Under the pieces are notes generated by a model. The model was not told the origin of the DNA. It saw nothing but the letters and a program-made list of their open reading frames with translations, and made no database searches. A stretch of 30,704 bases of DNA. Source: JAKSUT01 sp045616505. Its GTDB lineage: Bacteria; Cyanobacteriota; Vampirovibrionia; Gastranaerophilales; Gastranaerophilaceae. Position numbers and translations under genes: made by a program. The stretch is taken from contig JAZLGV010000038.1 in assembly GCA_045616505.1 (NCBI GenBank), forward strand, positions 1-30,704, written 5' to 3'. Of the stretch, positions 22,324-28,794 are shown in pieces (positions within the stretch are counted from its first letter, which is position 1; the number at the start of each line of letters is the position of its first letter).

Positions 22324-23319
22324 ATGAGTGGATGTATATTGTTTTTTGATTTGAAAGAGTCTGAAAAAAATATTTTAAAAGAATTTAATTTAGACGAAAA
22401 AGAAATTTTATTTTTTAAAGAAAATTTAAATCTTAATACTGTAAAATTACTGTCAGAAGATTTGCGAAAGAAAACAGAAGCAATATCGGTTTTTATAACT
22501 TCTGAATTAACAGAAGATGTTATAAATCAATTTGAAAATTTGAAATTGATTGCAACACGTTCGACAGGTGTAAATCATATCGATTTAGAAACTTGTAAGA
22601 ATAGAAGTATTGAAGTTAAAAATGTCAAATCTTATGGTGGAAAAGCAGTTGCGCAATTTACTTTTGCACTTATTCTTGCTCTTGTAAGAAAAGTTATTCC
22701 GGCTTTTGAAGATGTAAAACGTCATATTATAAATATTTCAAGTTACGAAGGACGAAATTTGAATAATTTAGTCTTAGGTGTCGTAAGTACAGGTGAAATT
22801 GGTAAATGCGTTTGTGAACTTGCAGTTGCTTTTGGTATGAAAGTTTTGGCTTATGATATTGAACATAAAGAAGAATTGAAAAGTTTAGAAAATTTTGAAT
22901 ATGTTTCTTTTGAAAATTTAATAAAAAATTCCGATATTATAACTATTCATAGTCCTTTTGTTTCTGATAATTATCATCTTTTCGGTGCAAAAGAATTTGA
23001 AAAAATGAAAGAAAATTCTTATTTGATAAATACATCAAGAGGCGAGCTCGTTGATATAAATGCACTTTATCAAGCAATGCTTTTAAATGAGATAAAAGGT
23101 TGTGCATTAGATGTTGTTGAATGTGAAAATATTAGTTTTTTTGATACGAATACTTTGAAAAAACTAAAAGATTCTACGAAGAAATGTCTTGAAAAATCAA
23201 TAGTTTTACAAAAAATGGCAGAACTTCCGAACGTGATAATCACGCCACATATTGCATACAATACAAAAGATGCAATTGAAGAAATATTAGAGGTAACAAT
23301 GAAAAATCTAGGTATATAG
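22324..23319 (+). CDS. D-2-hydroxyacid dehydrogenase (D-lactate dehydrogenase-like)
   Basis: An NAD-dependent D-isomer-specific 2-hydroxyacid dehydrogenase of 331 residues, most like D-lactate dehydrogenases that reduce pyruvate. Substrate-domain segment RSTGVNHIDLETCK (~79-92); VAQFTFALILAL (~109-120); catalytic Arg239 in NTSRGELVD, Glu266 in ALDVVE and His309 in ITPHIAYNT. The nucleotide-binding motif reads GVVSTGEIG: the first Gly of the GxGxxG core is Ser155, which is unusual. YDIE at the end of the second strand fits NAD rather than NADP. Start is ATG 22324, with AAAGGAG 6 bases upstream; a longer frame from 22255 has no SD. It diverges from eno. The substrate is not proven. Confidence 0.87.
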   Translation: MSGCILFFDLKESEKNILKEFNLDEKEILFFKENLNLNTVKLLSEDLRKKTEAISVFITSELTEDVINQFENLKLIATRSTGVNHIDLETCKNRSIEVKNVKSYGGKAVAQFTFALILALVRKVIPAFEDVKRHIINISSYEGRNLNNLVLGVVSTGEIGKCVCELAVAFGMKVLAYDIEHKEELKSLENFEYVSFENLIKNSDIITIHSPFVSDNYHLFGAKEFEKMKENSYLINTSRGELVDINALYQAMLLNEIKGCALDVVECENISFFDTNTLKKLKDSTKKCLEKSIVLQKMAELPNVIITPHIAYNTKDAIEEILEVTMKNLGI

Positions 23320-23331
23320 CCAAAATTTAGG

Positions 23332-23434
23332 CAAAAATAAAACCGACAGACTGTCGGTTAAAAACTACGTATTAGAAGAGAGGAATTAGAGAGTGTGGTC
23401 GAAACTCAACCACACTCATGATATGCCACGTTTT
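23332..23434 (-). ncRNA. Candidate small RNA with anti-SD-like single strand
   Basis: Minus-strand element of about 100 nt. From its 5' side it has a 9-bp hairpin (GAGTGTGGT / ACCACACTC, arms 23391-23399 and 23409-23417), an unpaired pyrimidine-rich stretch containing TTCCTCTCTTC (within 23371-23390), then an intrinsic terminator (23341-23359) whose T tail exists only on the minus strand. TATAAA (23441-23446) could be the -10, with a poor -35. There is no other minus-strand gene upstream for this terminator to serve. The 5' end is an estimate. The logic resembles cyanobacterial Yfr1, but no homology is claimed. Confidence 0.5.
23341..23359 (-). terminator. Perfect palindromic terminator on the minus strand
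   Basis: AACCGACAG-A-CTGTCGGTT (plus strand), a perfect 9-1-9 palindrome. On the minus strand it is followed by TTATTTTTGC; on the plus strand by AAAAACT, so it can only act as an intrinsic terminator in the minus direction. An operator is the alternative reading. Confidence 0.65.
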
Positions 23435-23505
23435 TTAATTTTTATAACAATATTTGAAAAAAAATATCGATTTTTGTTACATTTCTTATTATATTAATTT
23501 TTTTA

Positions 23506-23554
23506 TTACAAAAAATAGTTACAAATAGCCTAATTTTATAAATGTTGTTACAAT
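23506..23554 (+). promoter_or_regulatory. trmB promoter with TTACAA repeats
   Basis: TTACAAA at 23506-23512 and 23519-23525 and TTACAAT at 23548-23554. The last contains TACAAT at exactly -12 to -7 of ATG 23561, with an extended TGT just upstream (TGTTACAAT), so the mRNA would be leaderless. The repeats might be operator half-sites for autoregulation (inference). Confidence 0.45.
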
Positions 23555-23560
23555 CGTCTT

Positions 23561-24367
23561 ATGGATAATTTGATAGATAAATTAAAAGAAATTGGTTTTA
23601 ACACCTATGAAGCGAAGGTGTATTTAGCGTTATTAAAAAAACATCCTGCAACCGGTTATGAAATAGGACAACTTTCTGGTATTCCACAAGCGAGAGCTTA
23701 TGATACTTTAAAAAAATTAGCAAAAGAACAAATTGTGGTGGCTGATAATTCAAAACCTGTTAAATATATTCCTGTAAAGCCAGTTGAAGTGACAAGAAGA
23801 ATAAAAAAGAAATTTTCTGCTTCTATTGATTATTTAGATAAAAATTTACCAATAGTAAAAGATGCTGTTTCAGAAACTGTAAAAGAAGAATTTGGCTTTG
23901 AAAAGTTTGATGAAAATGTAAAAGATATTTTGAGTTCTGCAAAGAAAGAAATATATATAGAACTTAGTGCAGAAGAATATAAAAAATTTCAACCATATTT
24001 GTTGGCAGCATATAATAGAGGTGTTGAAATTAAAATTTTGGGTTTAGGAAAATTTGAAAGTTCTTTTGGAAGTTTCATAAGTCATGCCAAATTTGAGACG
24101 GAAAAATCTTTAGATAATAGTTTTTTGTGTTTAGTTGTTGATAATAATGAAATTTTAATAGGTAATATTTTAAAAAAAGAATTATCAAAAAGTTCTTTTG
24201 TAAGAGCAAGAATGAACTTAATGGTGTTTTTAGTGAAAGATTATATTGTGCATGAAATGTATTTGGCACAAGTTGAGCATGACATGCCAGAACAGTTGAT
24301 TTCGAATTACGGACGAAATTTAAAAACTTTGAAAGATAAGATATTAGGGTATAAATCATCTATTTAG
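23561..24367 (+). CDS. TrmB-family transcriptional regulator
   Basis: A 268-residue regulator. The N-terminal ~75 residues form a winged helix-turn-helix of the TrmB type (GFNTYEAKVYLALLKKHPATGYEIGQLSGIPQARAYDTLKKL, given here as adjacent blocks). A linker helix (~85-110) precedes a C-terminal effector domain resembling the phospholipase-D-like fold of TrmB proteins (EIYIELSAEEYKKF, NRGVEIKILGLG, CLVVDNNEILIGN). Characterised TrmB proteins respond to sugars in archaea, but the ligand here is unknown. It is transcribed alone from a leaderless-type promoter with upstream TTACAA repeats. The only adjacent metabolic gene is the D-2-hydroxyacid dehydrogenase upstream, which might be a target; that is a guess. 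Confidence 0.85.
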   Translation: MDNLIDKLKEIGFNTYEAKVYLALLKKHPATGYEIGQLSGIPQARAYDTLKKLAKEQIVVADNSKPVKYIPVKPVEVTRRIKKKFSASIDYLDKNLPIVKDAVSETVKEEFGFEKFDENVKDILSSAKKEIYIELSAEEYKKFQPYLLAAYNRGVEIKILGLGKFESSFGSFISHAKFETEKSLDNSFLCLVVDNNEILIGNILKKELSKSSFVRARMNLMVFLVKDYIVHEMYLAQVEHDMPEQLISNYGRNLKTLKDKILGYKSSI

Positions 24368-24465
24368 AATAGTTTAAAAAAGTTTACTTTTAATATAAAT
24401 TTTAAGTATTACAATTATAAAAAAGAGGAATTGAAAATTTAATTCTTGGGAAAAAGGGGTATCGA

Positions 24466-25086
24466 ATGGAAGGATATTGTTTTGAATTAATTACTGGACC
24501 AATGAGTTGCGGTAAAACAGAAGAATTGCTTAGAAGAATAAGACGTGCAATTATTGCAAAGAAAAAAGTAAAAGTTATTTCACCAGAAGTGGATACTCGT
24601 GCAAATGGTGATTATATTGAATCAAGAAATGGTCTATGGTTAGAAGCGATAAAAGTTAAAAATTCTGCTCAAATTTTGAGTAAAGTTAAACCGGATGATG
24701 AAATTGTTGCTATTGACGAATTACAATTCTTTGACGAACATATTGTAAAAGTTATTTCAAGATTAATGTCTGAAGGAAAAAAAGTTATTGGTACAGGTTT
24801 AGATTTAGATTTTAAATCAGAGCCTTTTGGTCACATGCCTGAATTATTGTGTATTGCAACAAGAGTTGATAAACTTACTGCAGTATGTATGAAATGTGGT
24901 TGTGATGAAGCTACAAGAACTCAAAGATTAATTGACGGTAAACCAGCTGATAAAAGTTCTCCATTGATTATGATAGGTGGAGATGAAACTTACGAAGCAA
25001 GATGTGTAAAATGCTATGAATTACCCGATATAAAAGGGCAAAAAAAAGAACATGAGTTCAAATTGTTACCTTTTACAAGAGTTTAA
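24466..25086 (+). CDS. tdk: Thymidine kinase
   Basis: Type II thymidine kinase, phosphorylating thymidine to dTMP in the salvage pathway. 206 residues with P-loop GPMSCGKT (11-18), Walker B and catalytic region AIDELQFFD, the GTGLDLDFKSEPFG lasso precursor, four zinc Cys (CMKCGC and CVKCYE contexts) and the substrate-binding IGGDETYEARC. An AAAAAGGGG SD-like run precedes the ATG. The 98-base leader region upstream has a TACAAT -10 candidate (24410-24415) and a small AT-rich hairpin (around 24429-24446). It converges on rsmD; the two genes share the palindrome TTAA (25083-25086) as stop codons. Confidence 0.96.
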   Translation: MEGYCFELITGPMSCGKTEELLRRIRRAIIAKKKVKVISPEVDTRANGDYIESRNGLWLEAIKVKNSAQILSKVKPDDEIVAIDELQFFDEHIVKVISRLMSEGKKVIGTGLDLDFKSEPFGHMPELLCIATRVDKLTAVCMKCGCDEATRTQRLIDGKPADKSSPLIMIGGDETYEARCVKCYELPDIKGQKKEHEFKLLPFTRV

Positions 25087-25616
25087 TATTTTAAAAAAGT
25101 AATAGTTTTATTGGAGTATGTTTTTTGTTTTATAACTTCAATTTCAAATGAAGTTGTATCGACAGGAGTAACATGCTCCAATATTATTATTCCATCTTTT
25201 TTTATTGAATTTGTTTGAATGATTTTAGAAAGACATTCTTCATAAATCCCGCTAAAATAAGGCGGATCGATAAAAATTACGTCAAATGCTTTTGTTTGTT
25301 TTTCGATTAATTTTAAACTGTTTCCAATATATAAATTTGGTTTTATGTTAAGTGTTTTATAATTTTCTTTTATAATGTTTGCTACTTTTATATTCTTTTC
25401 AAAACATATAACTTCTTGAAAACCTCTTGATATTGCTTCAAGTCCCATGATTCCTGAACCTGAAAACATATCAAGAAAAGAACATTCTTTAAAATCAACA
25501 AGAGAATACAGGCATGAAAAAATACCTTCACGAGCTTTTGATAGTGTTGGTCGTGTGATTTTTTCGTCAGGAGCTTTTATTTTTCGTCCGTTGTATATTC
25601 CGCCTGTAATATTCAT
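25083..25616 (-). CDS. rsmD: 16S rRNA (guanine966-N2)-methyltransferase RsmD
   Basis: A SAM-dependent RNA methyltransferase that makes m2G966 in 16S rRNA during 30S assembly. 177 residues, cytoplasmic. Hallmarks are the N-terminal ITGGIYNGRKIKAP, RPTLSKAREGIFSCL, the SAM-binding LDMFSGSGIMGLEAISRG, and the catalytic FIDPPY. No SD is seen; TATACT on the minus strand (25624-25629) ends 7 bases before the ATG, so translation may be leaderless. Upstream lies the terminator of the small minus-strand gene at 25729, so rsmD is its own transcript. coaD, a frequent rsmD neighbour, is not next to it here. Confidence 0.94.
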   Translation of the reverse strand: MNITGGIYNGRKIKAPDEKITRPTLSKAREGIFSCLYSLVDFKECSFLDMFSGSGIMGLEAISRGFQEVICFEKNIKVANIIKENYKTLNIKPNLYIGNSLKLIEKQTKAFDVIFIDPPYFSGIYEECLSKIIQTNSIKKDGIIILEHVTPVDTTSFEIEVIKQKTYSNKTITFLKY

Positions 25617-25623
25617 AAGTCAA

Positions 25624-25629
25624 AGTATA
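25624..25629 (-). promoter_or_regulatory. Near-leaderless -10 element of rsmD
   Basis: TATACT at -13 to -8 of the rsmD ATG on the minus strand, within TATATGATATACT. No convincing -35. Confidence 0.45.
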
Positions 25630-25647
25630 TCATATAAAACAAAAAAT

Positions 25648-25676
25648 AACGTCTGTTTTTATAAAAAACAGACGTT
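25648..25676 (-). terminator. Terminator of the small gene at 25729-25932
   Basis: A 13-bp perfect stem (25648-25660 with 25664-25676; core AACGTCTG / CAGACGTT) with a 3-base loop. On the minus strand it is followed by ATTTTTTGTTTT, so it ends the minus-strand small gene before the rsmD promoter. Confidence 0.85.
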
Positions 25677-25728
25677 CAAAAAATAACCAATCTTTAAAAA
25701 CCTTTAGACTCTTTCCTTTATCCTTTTA

Positions 25729-25932
25729 TTAATTATTGCTTAAAACCAACTTCATTGTAGCCATATTTTTGATAGATAGAAGTTTGTGTTTATTAGCTTG
25801 TTCGTTAGAAATTGTGAATATTCTAACCATTCTTTGTATTTCTTCGATATCTTTTCTTGATTCTAATTTATAAACATTTTTAATTGGGTCTGCAACTACT
25901 GACATCATTGTGTTTAATTCTTGTTCTTTCAT
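25729..25932 (-). CDS. Small hypothetical protein, 67 aa
   Basis: Not recognised. GAGG lies a few bases before the ATG, and a dedicated terminator follows downstream, so it is a credible independent gene. The product is predicted to be entirely helical, rich in Met, Lys and Glu (MVRIFTISNEQANKHKLLSI in the middle), with no cysteine, signal peptide or membrane segment. A 17-base motif at 25959-25975 (minus strand, TAACAATATATAAGACG) matches 14 of 17 bases of one in front of the 56-residue gene at 3459, suggesting a shared promoter class. It diverges from the BlaI-type regulator, with 211 bases between the starts containing a TTTGTAA/TTACAAA dyad. It could be under that regulator, but no function is assigned. 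Confidence 0.7.
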   Translation of the reverse strand: MKEQELNTMMSVVADPIKNVYKLESRKDIEEIQRMVRIFTISNEQANKHKLLSIKNMATMKLVLSNN

Positions 25933-26014
25933 AAATATCCTCTTTCAATTAATATATACGTCTTATATATTGTTAAAGTATTTTTTGAAAAAAATATTGA
26001 CTTTTTATATACTG

Positions 26015-26035
26015 TTTGTAAAGTTATGTTACAAA
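26015..26035. promoter_or_regulatory. Dyad TTTGTAA-N7-TTACAAA between divergent genes
   Basis: A perfect 7-bp inverted repeat with a 7-base spacer, midway between the small minus-strand gene and the BlaI-like gene. BlaI/MecI proteins use TGTA/TACA half-sites, so this is a plausible operator, although the half-site order and spacing differ from the classical one. It lies upstream of, not overlapping, the promoter proposed at 26070-26098. Confidence 0.4.
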
Positions 26036-26069
26036 ATGGTTTGAAATACTATATCTGTAAAAGTTTTTC

Positions 26070-26098
26070 TTGATAATTGAATATGTTTATATTACTAT
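26070..26098 (+). promoter_or_regulatory. Promoter of the blaI-like operon
   Basis: TTGATA (26070-26075), a 17-base spacer and TACTAT (26093-26098). It would give a leader of about 38 bases before ATG 26144, which carries a GGATGGAG SD. Confidence 0.55.
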
Positions 26099-26143
26099 AT
26101 CTTTAGTAGAGTATATTATTTTTAGGATGGAGTATAAATAAAT

Positions 26144-26485
26144 ATGATTTTTGGTTTACTTGAAATTGAAATTATGAATACAATATGGAAACTTCAAGCA
26201 GAAAACGAAGATAGAGATATCTCAATTTCAGATGTTGTAAGTGAATTACAAAGCAGCTCAATTGAAAGAGCATATACAACAATCAAAACTGTTATGGATA
26301 GATTAGTTTCAAAAGATATTTTAGTACGTTATAAAAATGGTAAAAAATTCTTTTACAGAAGTGTTATTGACAAAGAAGAAGCATCTTTATCAGCTGTAAG
26401 AACAGTTGCTAATCAATATTTTGATGGTAATTTCGTTGATATGATTAGATTCGTTGAAAAAGAATTTGATTGTGCAAGTGTATAG
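26144..26485 (+). CDS. BlaI/MecI/CopY-family repressor
   Basis: A 113-residue winged-helix repressor of the penicillinase-repressor family. The helix-turn-helix and wing are clear: LEIEIMNTIWKL, SISDVVSELQ, RAYTTIKTVMDRLVSKDIL and RYKNGKKFFYRS. A short C-terminal dimerisation helix pair follows (TVANQYFDGN, MIRFVEKEFD). Classical BlaI and MecI are cleaved by a membrane sensor protease (BlaR1/MecR1) encoded next door; none is present here, so another signal must control it. It heads a run with an unknown helical protein and a TadE-like protein. SD GGATGGAG is present, with a 17-base-spaced promoter upstream. Confidence 0.87.
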   Translation: MIFGLLEIEIMNTIWKLQAENEDRDISISDVVSELQSSSIERAYTTIKTVMDRLVSKDILVRYKNGKKFFYRSVIDKEEASLSAVRTVANQYFDGNFVDMIRFVEKEFDCASV

Positions 26486-26490
26486 TTCTT

Positions 26491-26856
26491 ATGTTCAATA
26501 AAAATCAAGAAAAAAAAGAAGTATCTCGGCTGATATATTTGGTATTGGCCGAGTCTTTACTTGTTAGAGAAGCTATAAAATCTATTCCTGTAAATTCTTC
26601 AGACGAATCTATAAAGGCTGCTTATCATGCGTTGGTGCATAGAGAAGCTGATGAAGATTTGCGAAAAAGAGATGTTGAATATAGAAAAGAGCAGGATGAG
26701 TATTTAGAATTTATAGCTAATACATTGCAAGATGGAAGAGAATTGCCCAAAAATATAATAAGAAATTATAAAAAATATTATCCAGAAAATAATTTAACTC
26801 TTTCAAAAGGAGTTAAGTTGATGATAGAGAAGTTATGCAAGTTTTTAAACGTTTAA
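26491..26856 (+). CDS. Hypothetical helical protein (121 aa)
   Basis: Not recognised. It starts at ATG 26491, 5 bases after the stop of the BlaI-like gene, with no clear SD, so translational coupling is likely; an in-frame extension to 26470 would overlap that gene. The product is predicted to be helical and highly charged (HREADEDLRKRDVEYRKEQDEY is the most charged block), soluble, no signal peptide. The N-terminal half has a hydrophobic helix (SRLIYLVLAESLLVREAI) that is too charged at its edges for a confident membrane segment. Its last 22 bases overlap the TadE-like gene. Sandwiched between a repressor and a pilus-type protein, it may be an accessory to that pathway. Confidence 0.7.
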   Translation: MFNKNQEKKEVSRLIYLVLAESLLVREAIKSIPVNSSDESIKAAYHALVHREADEDLRKRDVEYRKEQDEYLEFIANTLQDGRELPKNIIRNYKKYYPENNLTLSKGVKLMIEKLCKFLNV

Positions 26857-27386
26857 AAGCACAAAATTTAATAGAGTTCGTTTTTATATTTCCCGTGTTA
26901 TTGATAGTAACGTTGGTTATATTAGAAGTTGCGTTGTATTGGCAAGATGTGAACGCAGTTTATAATTTAAATCAAGAAATAAATGCAAACATAGCTTTGA
27001 TAGATCAAAATAATTATGTGATGGGTCAAGAGTGTTCTGCTGCAACTAAGTCATTAGAATTATTGCAAAAAAAAGATAAAATGATTACCTTGGCAGGTGA
27101 TTTGAAATATATAAAAAAGACAACAGATGGTCAAGAACCTTTTGCTTTATATCAATTTGAAGGTGGCGAAGTAAAAACAGAAAAAGGTACTGAACCGTTG
27201 GTTACTTTGTGGGTGGATTGTAGAAGTCCGTATGAAAAAGGCATAGGTACGCAATTGCAGTTTTATCATAAAACTTTAATTATAAAAGGTGAAATTCCAA
27301 GATTAGACGGAGAGCCTGCGATTGTGATTATACCTTCAAATATATTTATTTCATCACCAAATGTAACTACAATAAGACATTATTAA
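26835..27386 (+). CDS. TadE-like pilus-assembly protein
   Basis: A 183-residue single-pass membrane protein. Residues ~10-35 (QNLIEFVFIFPVLLIVTLVILE, given as one hydrophobic block with the conserved Glu six residues in) match the TadE-like domain, in which a Glu next to the start of the membrane helix recalls pseudopilin processing sites. The remaining ~145 residues would be outside the membrane, with two cysteines (near residues 54 and 126) that could pair. TadE/TadG are minor pseudopilins of Tad-type pili. No tadA, tadB, tadC or prepilin peptidase gene is in the window. GAGAAG precedes the ATG, which overlaps the previous gene. Confidence 0.7.
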   Translation: MQVFKRLKAQNLIEFVFIFPVLLIVTLVILEVALYWQDVNAVYNLNQEINANIALIDQNNYVMGQECSAATKSLELLQKKDKMITLAGDLKYIKKTTDGQEPFALYQFEGGEVKTEKGTEPLVTLWVDCRSPYEKGIGTQLQFYHKTLIIKGEIPRLDGEPAIVIIPSNIFISSPNVTTIRHY

Positions 27387-27415
27387 TTGTATTTTGTTTA
27401 TAGATGTTTTATACT
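27387..27415 (+). promoter_or_regulatory. Leaderless promoter of radA
   Basis: TTGTAT (27387-27392) begins right after the stop of the TadE-like gene; a 17-base spacer and TATACT (27410-27415) follow, then six T and ATG 27422. There is no SD. Confidence 0.65.
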
Positions 27416-27421
27416 TTTTTT

Positions 27422-28792
27422 ATGGCAAAAGTAAAAACTAAATGGGTATGTCAAGAATGTGGGTATGAAACAGCTGGATATTTAGGAAAGTGTCCTGAAT
27501 GTGGCAGTTGGGGTAGTTTGGTTGAAGAAGTACAACATTCTGAATTTTTACAAAATAAATTAGTTAGCGATGTTTTGAATATTAAACATGCTACAAAATT
27601 GAAAGATATAGAATTAACTGACGAAATAAGAACAAGTACAAAAATTTCTGAATTTGATAGAGTGCTTGGTGGAGGGTTGGTGCAAGGTTCTATTGTTTTG
27701 CTAGCAGGTGATCCAGGGATAGGTAAATCAACTTTGACTTTGCAAACAAGTGGTTTGTTATGTGAACAAGACAAAAGAGTTTTGTATGTTTCTGCTGAAG
27801 AATCTTCTAATCAAATAAAACTTAGAGCTGAAAGACTTTCCGTAAGTTCAGAAAATTTATATATTTATTCTCAAACAAATTTAGAAAACATTAAAGCGCA
27901 AATTGACGAATTAAAACCTGATTTTGTAGTGATAGATAGTATTCAGGCCATTTATTCTTCTGCCGTGACAAGTTCATCAGGTAGTGTTTCTCAAATTAGA
28001 GAATGTTGTAATTTTTTAATGCAATATGCGAAAAATAATAATGTAACAATGATTATAATTGGTCATGTTACAAAAGAGGGAAATATAGCAGGTCCAAAAG
28101 TTTTGGAACACATGGTTGATACTGTTATTTATTTTGAAGGTGATAAGTATAAATCATATAGACTTTTGCGTGCAGTAAAAAATAGATTTGGTAATACTTC
28201 AGAAGTTGGTATTTTTGATATGCAATCAAAAGGGTTGCAGGAAGTTAAAAATCCAAGTGAAATATTTTTAAATGAACAGGAAACTACTTCTACTCCAGGA
28301 AGTGTTATTATTGCCACAAATGAGGGTACAAGACCTTTGTTGTTAGAAATTCAAGCTCTTGTAGGTACAACTCCTTATCCTTCACCAAGAAGAGTTACAA
28401 ATGGTGTTGATTTAAGCAGAGTTTTGCAAATTCTTGCAGTTTTAGAAAAAAGGGTTGGTTTGAATTTGTCCAAACAAGATGTTTATGTAAATGTTATCGG
28501 CGGAATTGAAGTTTCTGAGCCTGCTGCTGATTTAGGTATAGCATTGGCGGTTGCAACTTGTGCAAGAGATGTGGTGGTGGATTTAAAAACTGTAATCATC
28601 GGTGAAATTGGTTTGTCTGGCGAAATCAGAGCTGTTAATAATATAGAAAAACGAATAATTGAAGCTCAAAAATTAGGTTTTAAAAAGGTTATTATTCCTG
28701 ACACAAATGGTGATATAAATGTTAAAGGAATAAAGATTGTTAAAGTGAAAAAACTTATAGACGCAATTACAGCTTGCGTTTCTGCAAAATAG
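27422..28792 (+). CDS. radA: DNA repair protein RadA/Sms
   Basis: A RecA-like hexameric ATPase that promotes branch migration and processing of recombination intermediates. 456 residues. N-terminal C4 zinc finger (CxxC at ~10-13 and CPEC at ~24-27), Walker A GDPGIGKST (~96-104), the RadA-specific KNRFG motif (VKNRFGNTSEVGIF), and a C-terminal Lon-protease-like domain (VYVNVIGGIEVSEPAADLGIA, EIGLSGEIRAVN) lacking protease function as in other RadA proteins. I chose ATG 27422: it gives the family N-terminus MAKVKTKWVCQECGY, and a -10 element sits exactly upstream. A frame extension to 27404 is not needed. It converges on the DUF475 gene with a 2-base gap. Confidence 0.96.
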   Translation: MAKVKTKWVCQECGYETAGYLGKCPECGSWGSLVEEVQHSEFLQNKLVSDVLNIKHATKLKDIELTDEIRTSTKISEFDRVLGGGLVQGSIVLLAGDPGIGKSTLTLQTSGLLCEQDKRVLYVSAEESSNQIKLRAERLSVSSENLYIYSQTNLENIKAQIDELKPDFVVIDSIQAIYSSAVTSSSGSVSQIRECCNFLMQYAKNNNVTMIIIGHVTKEGNIAGPKVLEHMVDTVIYFEGDKYKSYRLLRAVKNRFGNTSEVGIFDMQSKGLQEVKNPSEIFLNEQETTSTPGSVIIATNEGTRPLLLEIQALVGTTPYPSPRRVTNGVDLSRVLQILAVLEKRVGLNLSKQDVYVNVIGGIEVSEPAADLGIALAVATCARDVVVDLKTVIIGEIGLSGEIRAVNNIEKRIIEAQKLGFKKVIIPDTNGDINVKGIKIVKVKKLIDAITACVSAK

Positions 28793-28794
28793 TT

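Noticed and set aside
23341..23359. LexA-type SOS operator
   Set aside because: The palindrome is perfect, but it does not match an operator I can name, and the minus-strand T tail makes a terminator the simpler reading.
23393..23497. A 34-codon plus-strand GTG frame with AGAGAGG 9 bases upstream
   Set aside because: The SD-like bases are the complement of the CU tract of the candidate small RNA, the frame runs through a hairpin and a T run, and the hydrophobic translation is what AT-rich DNA gives by chance. Kept only as an alternative reading.
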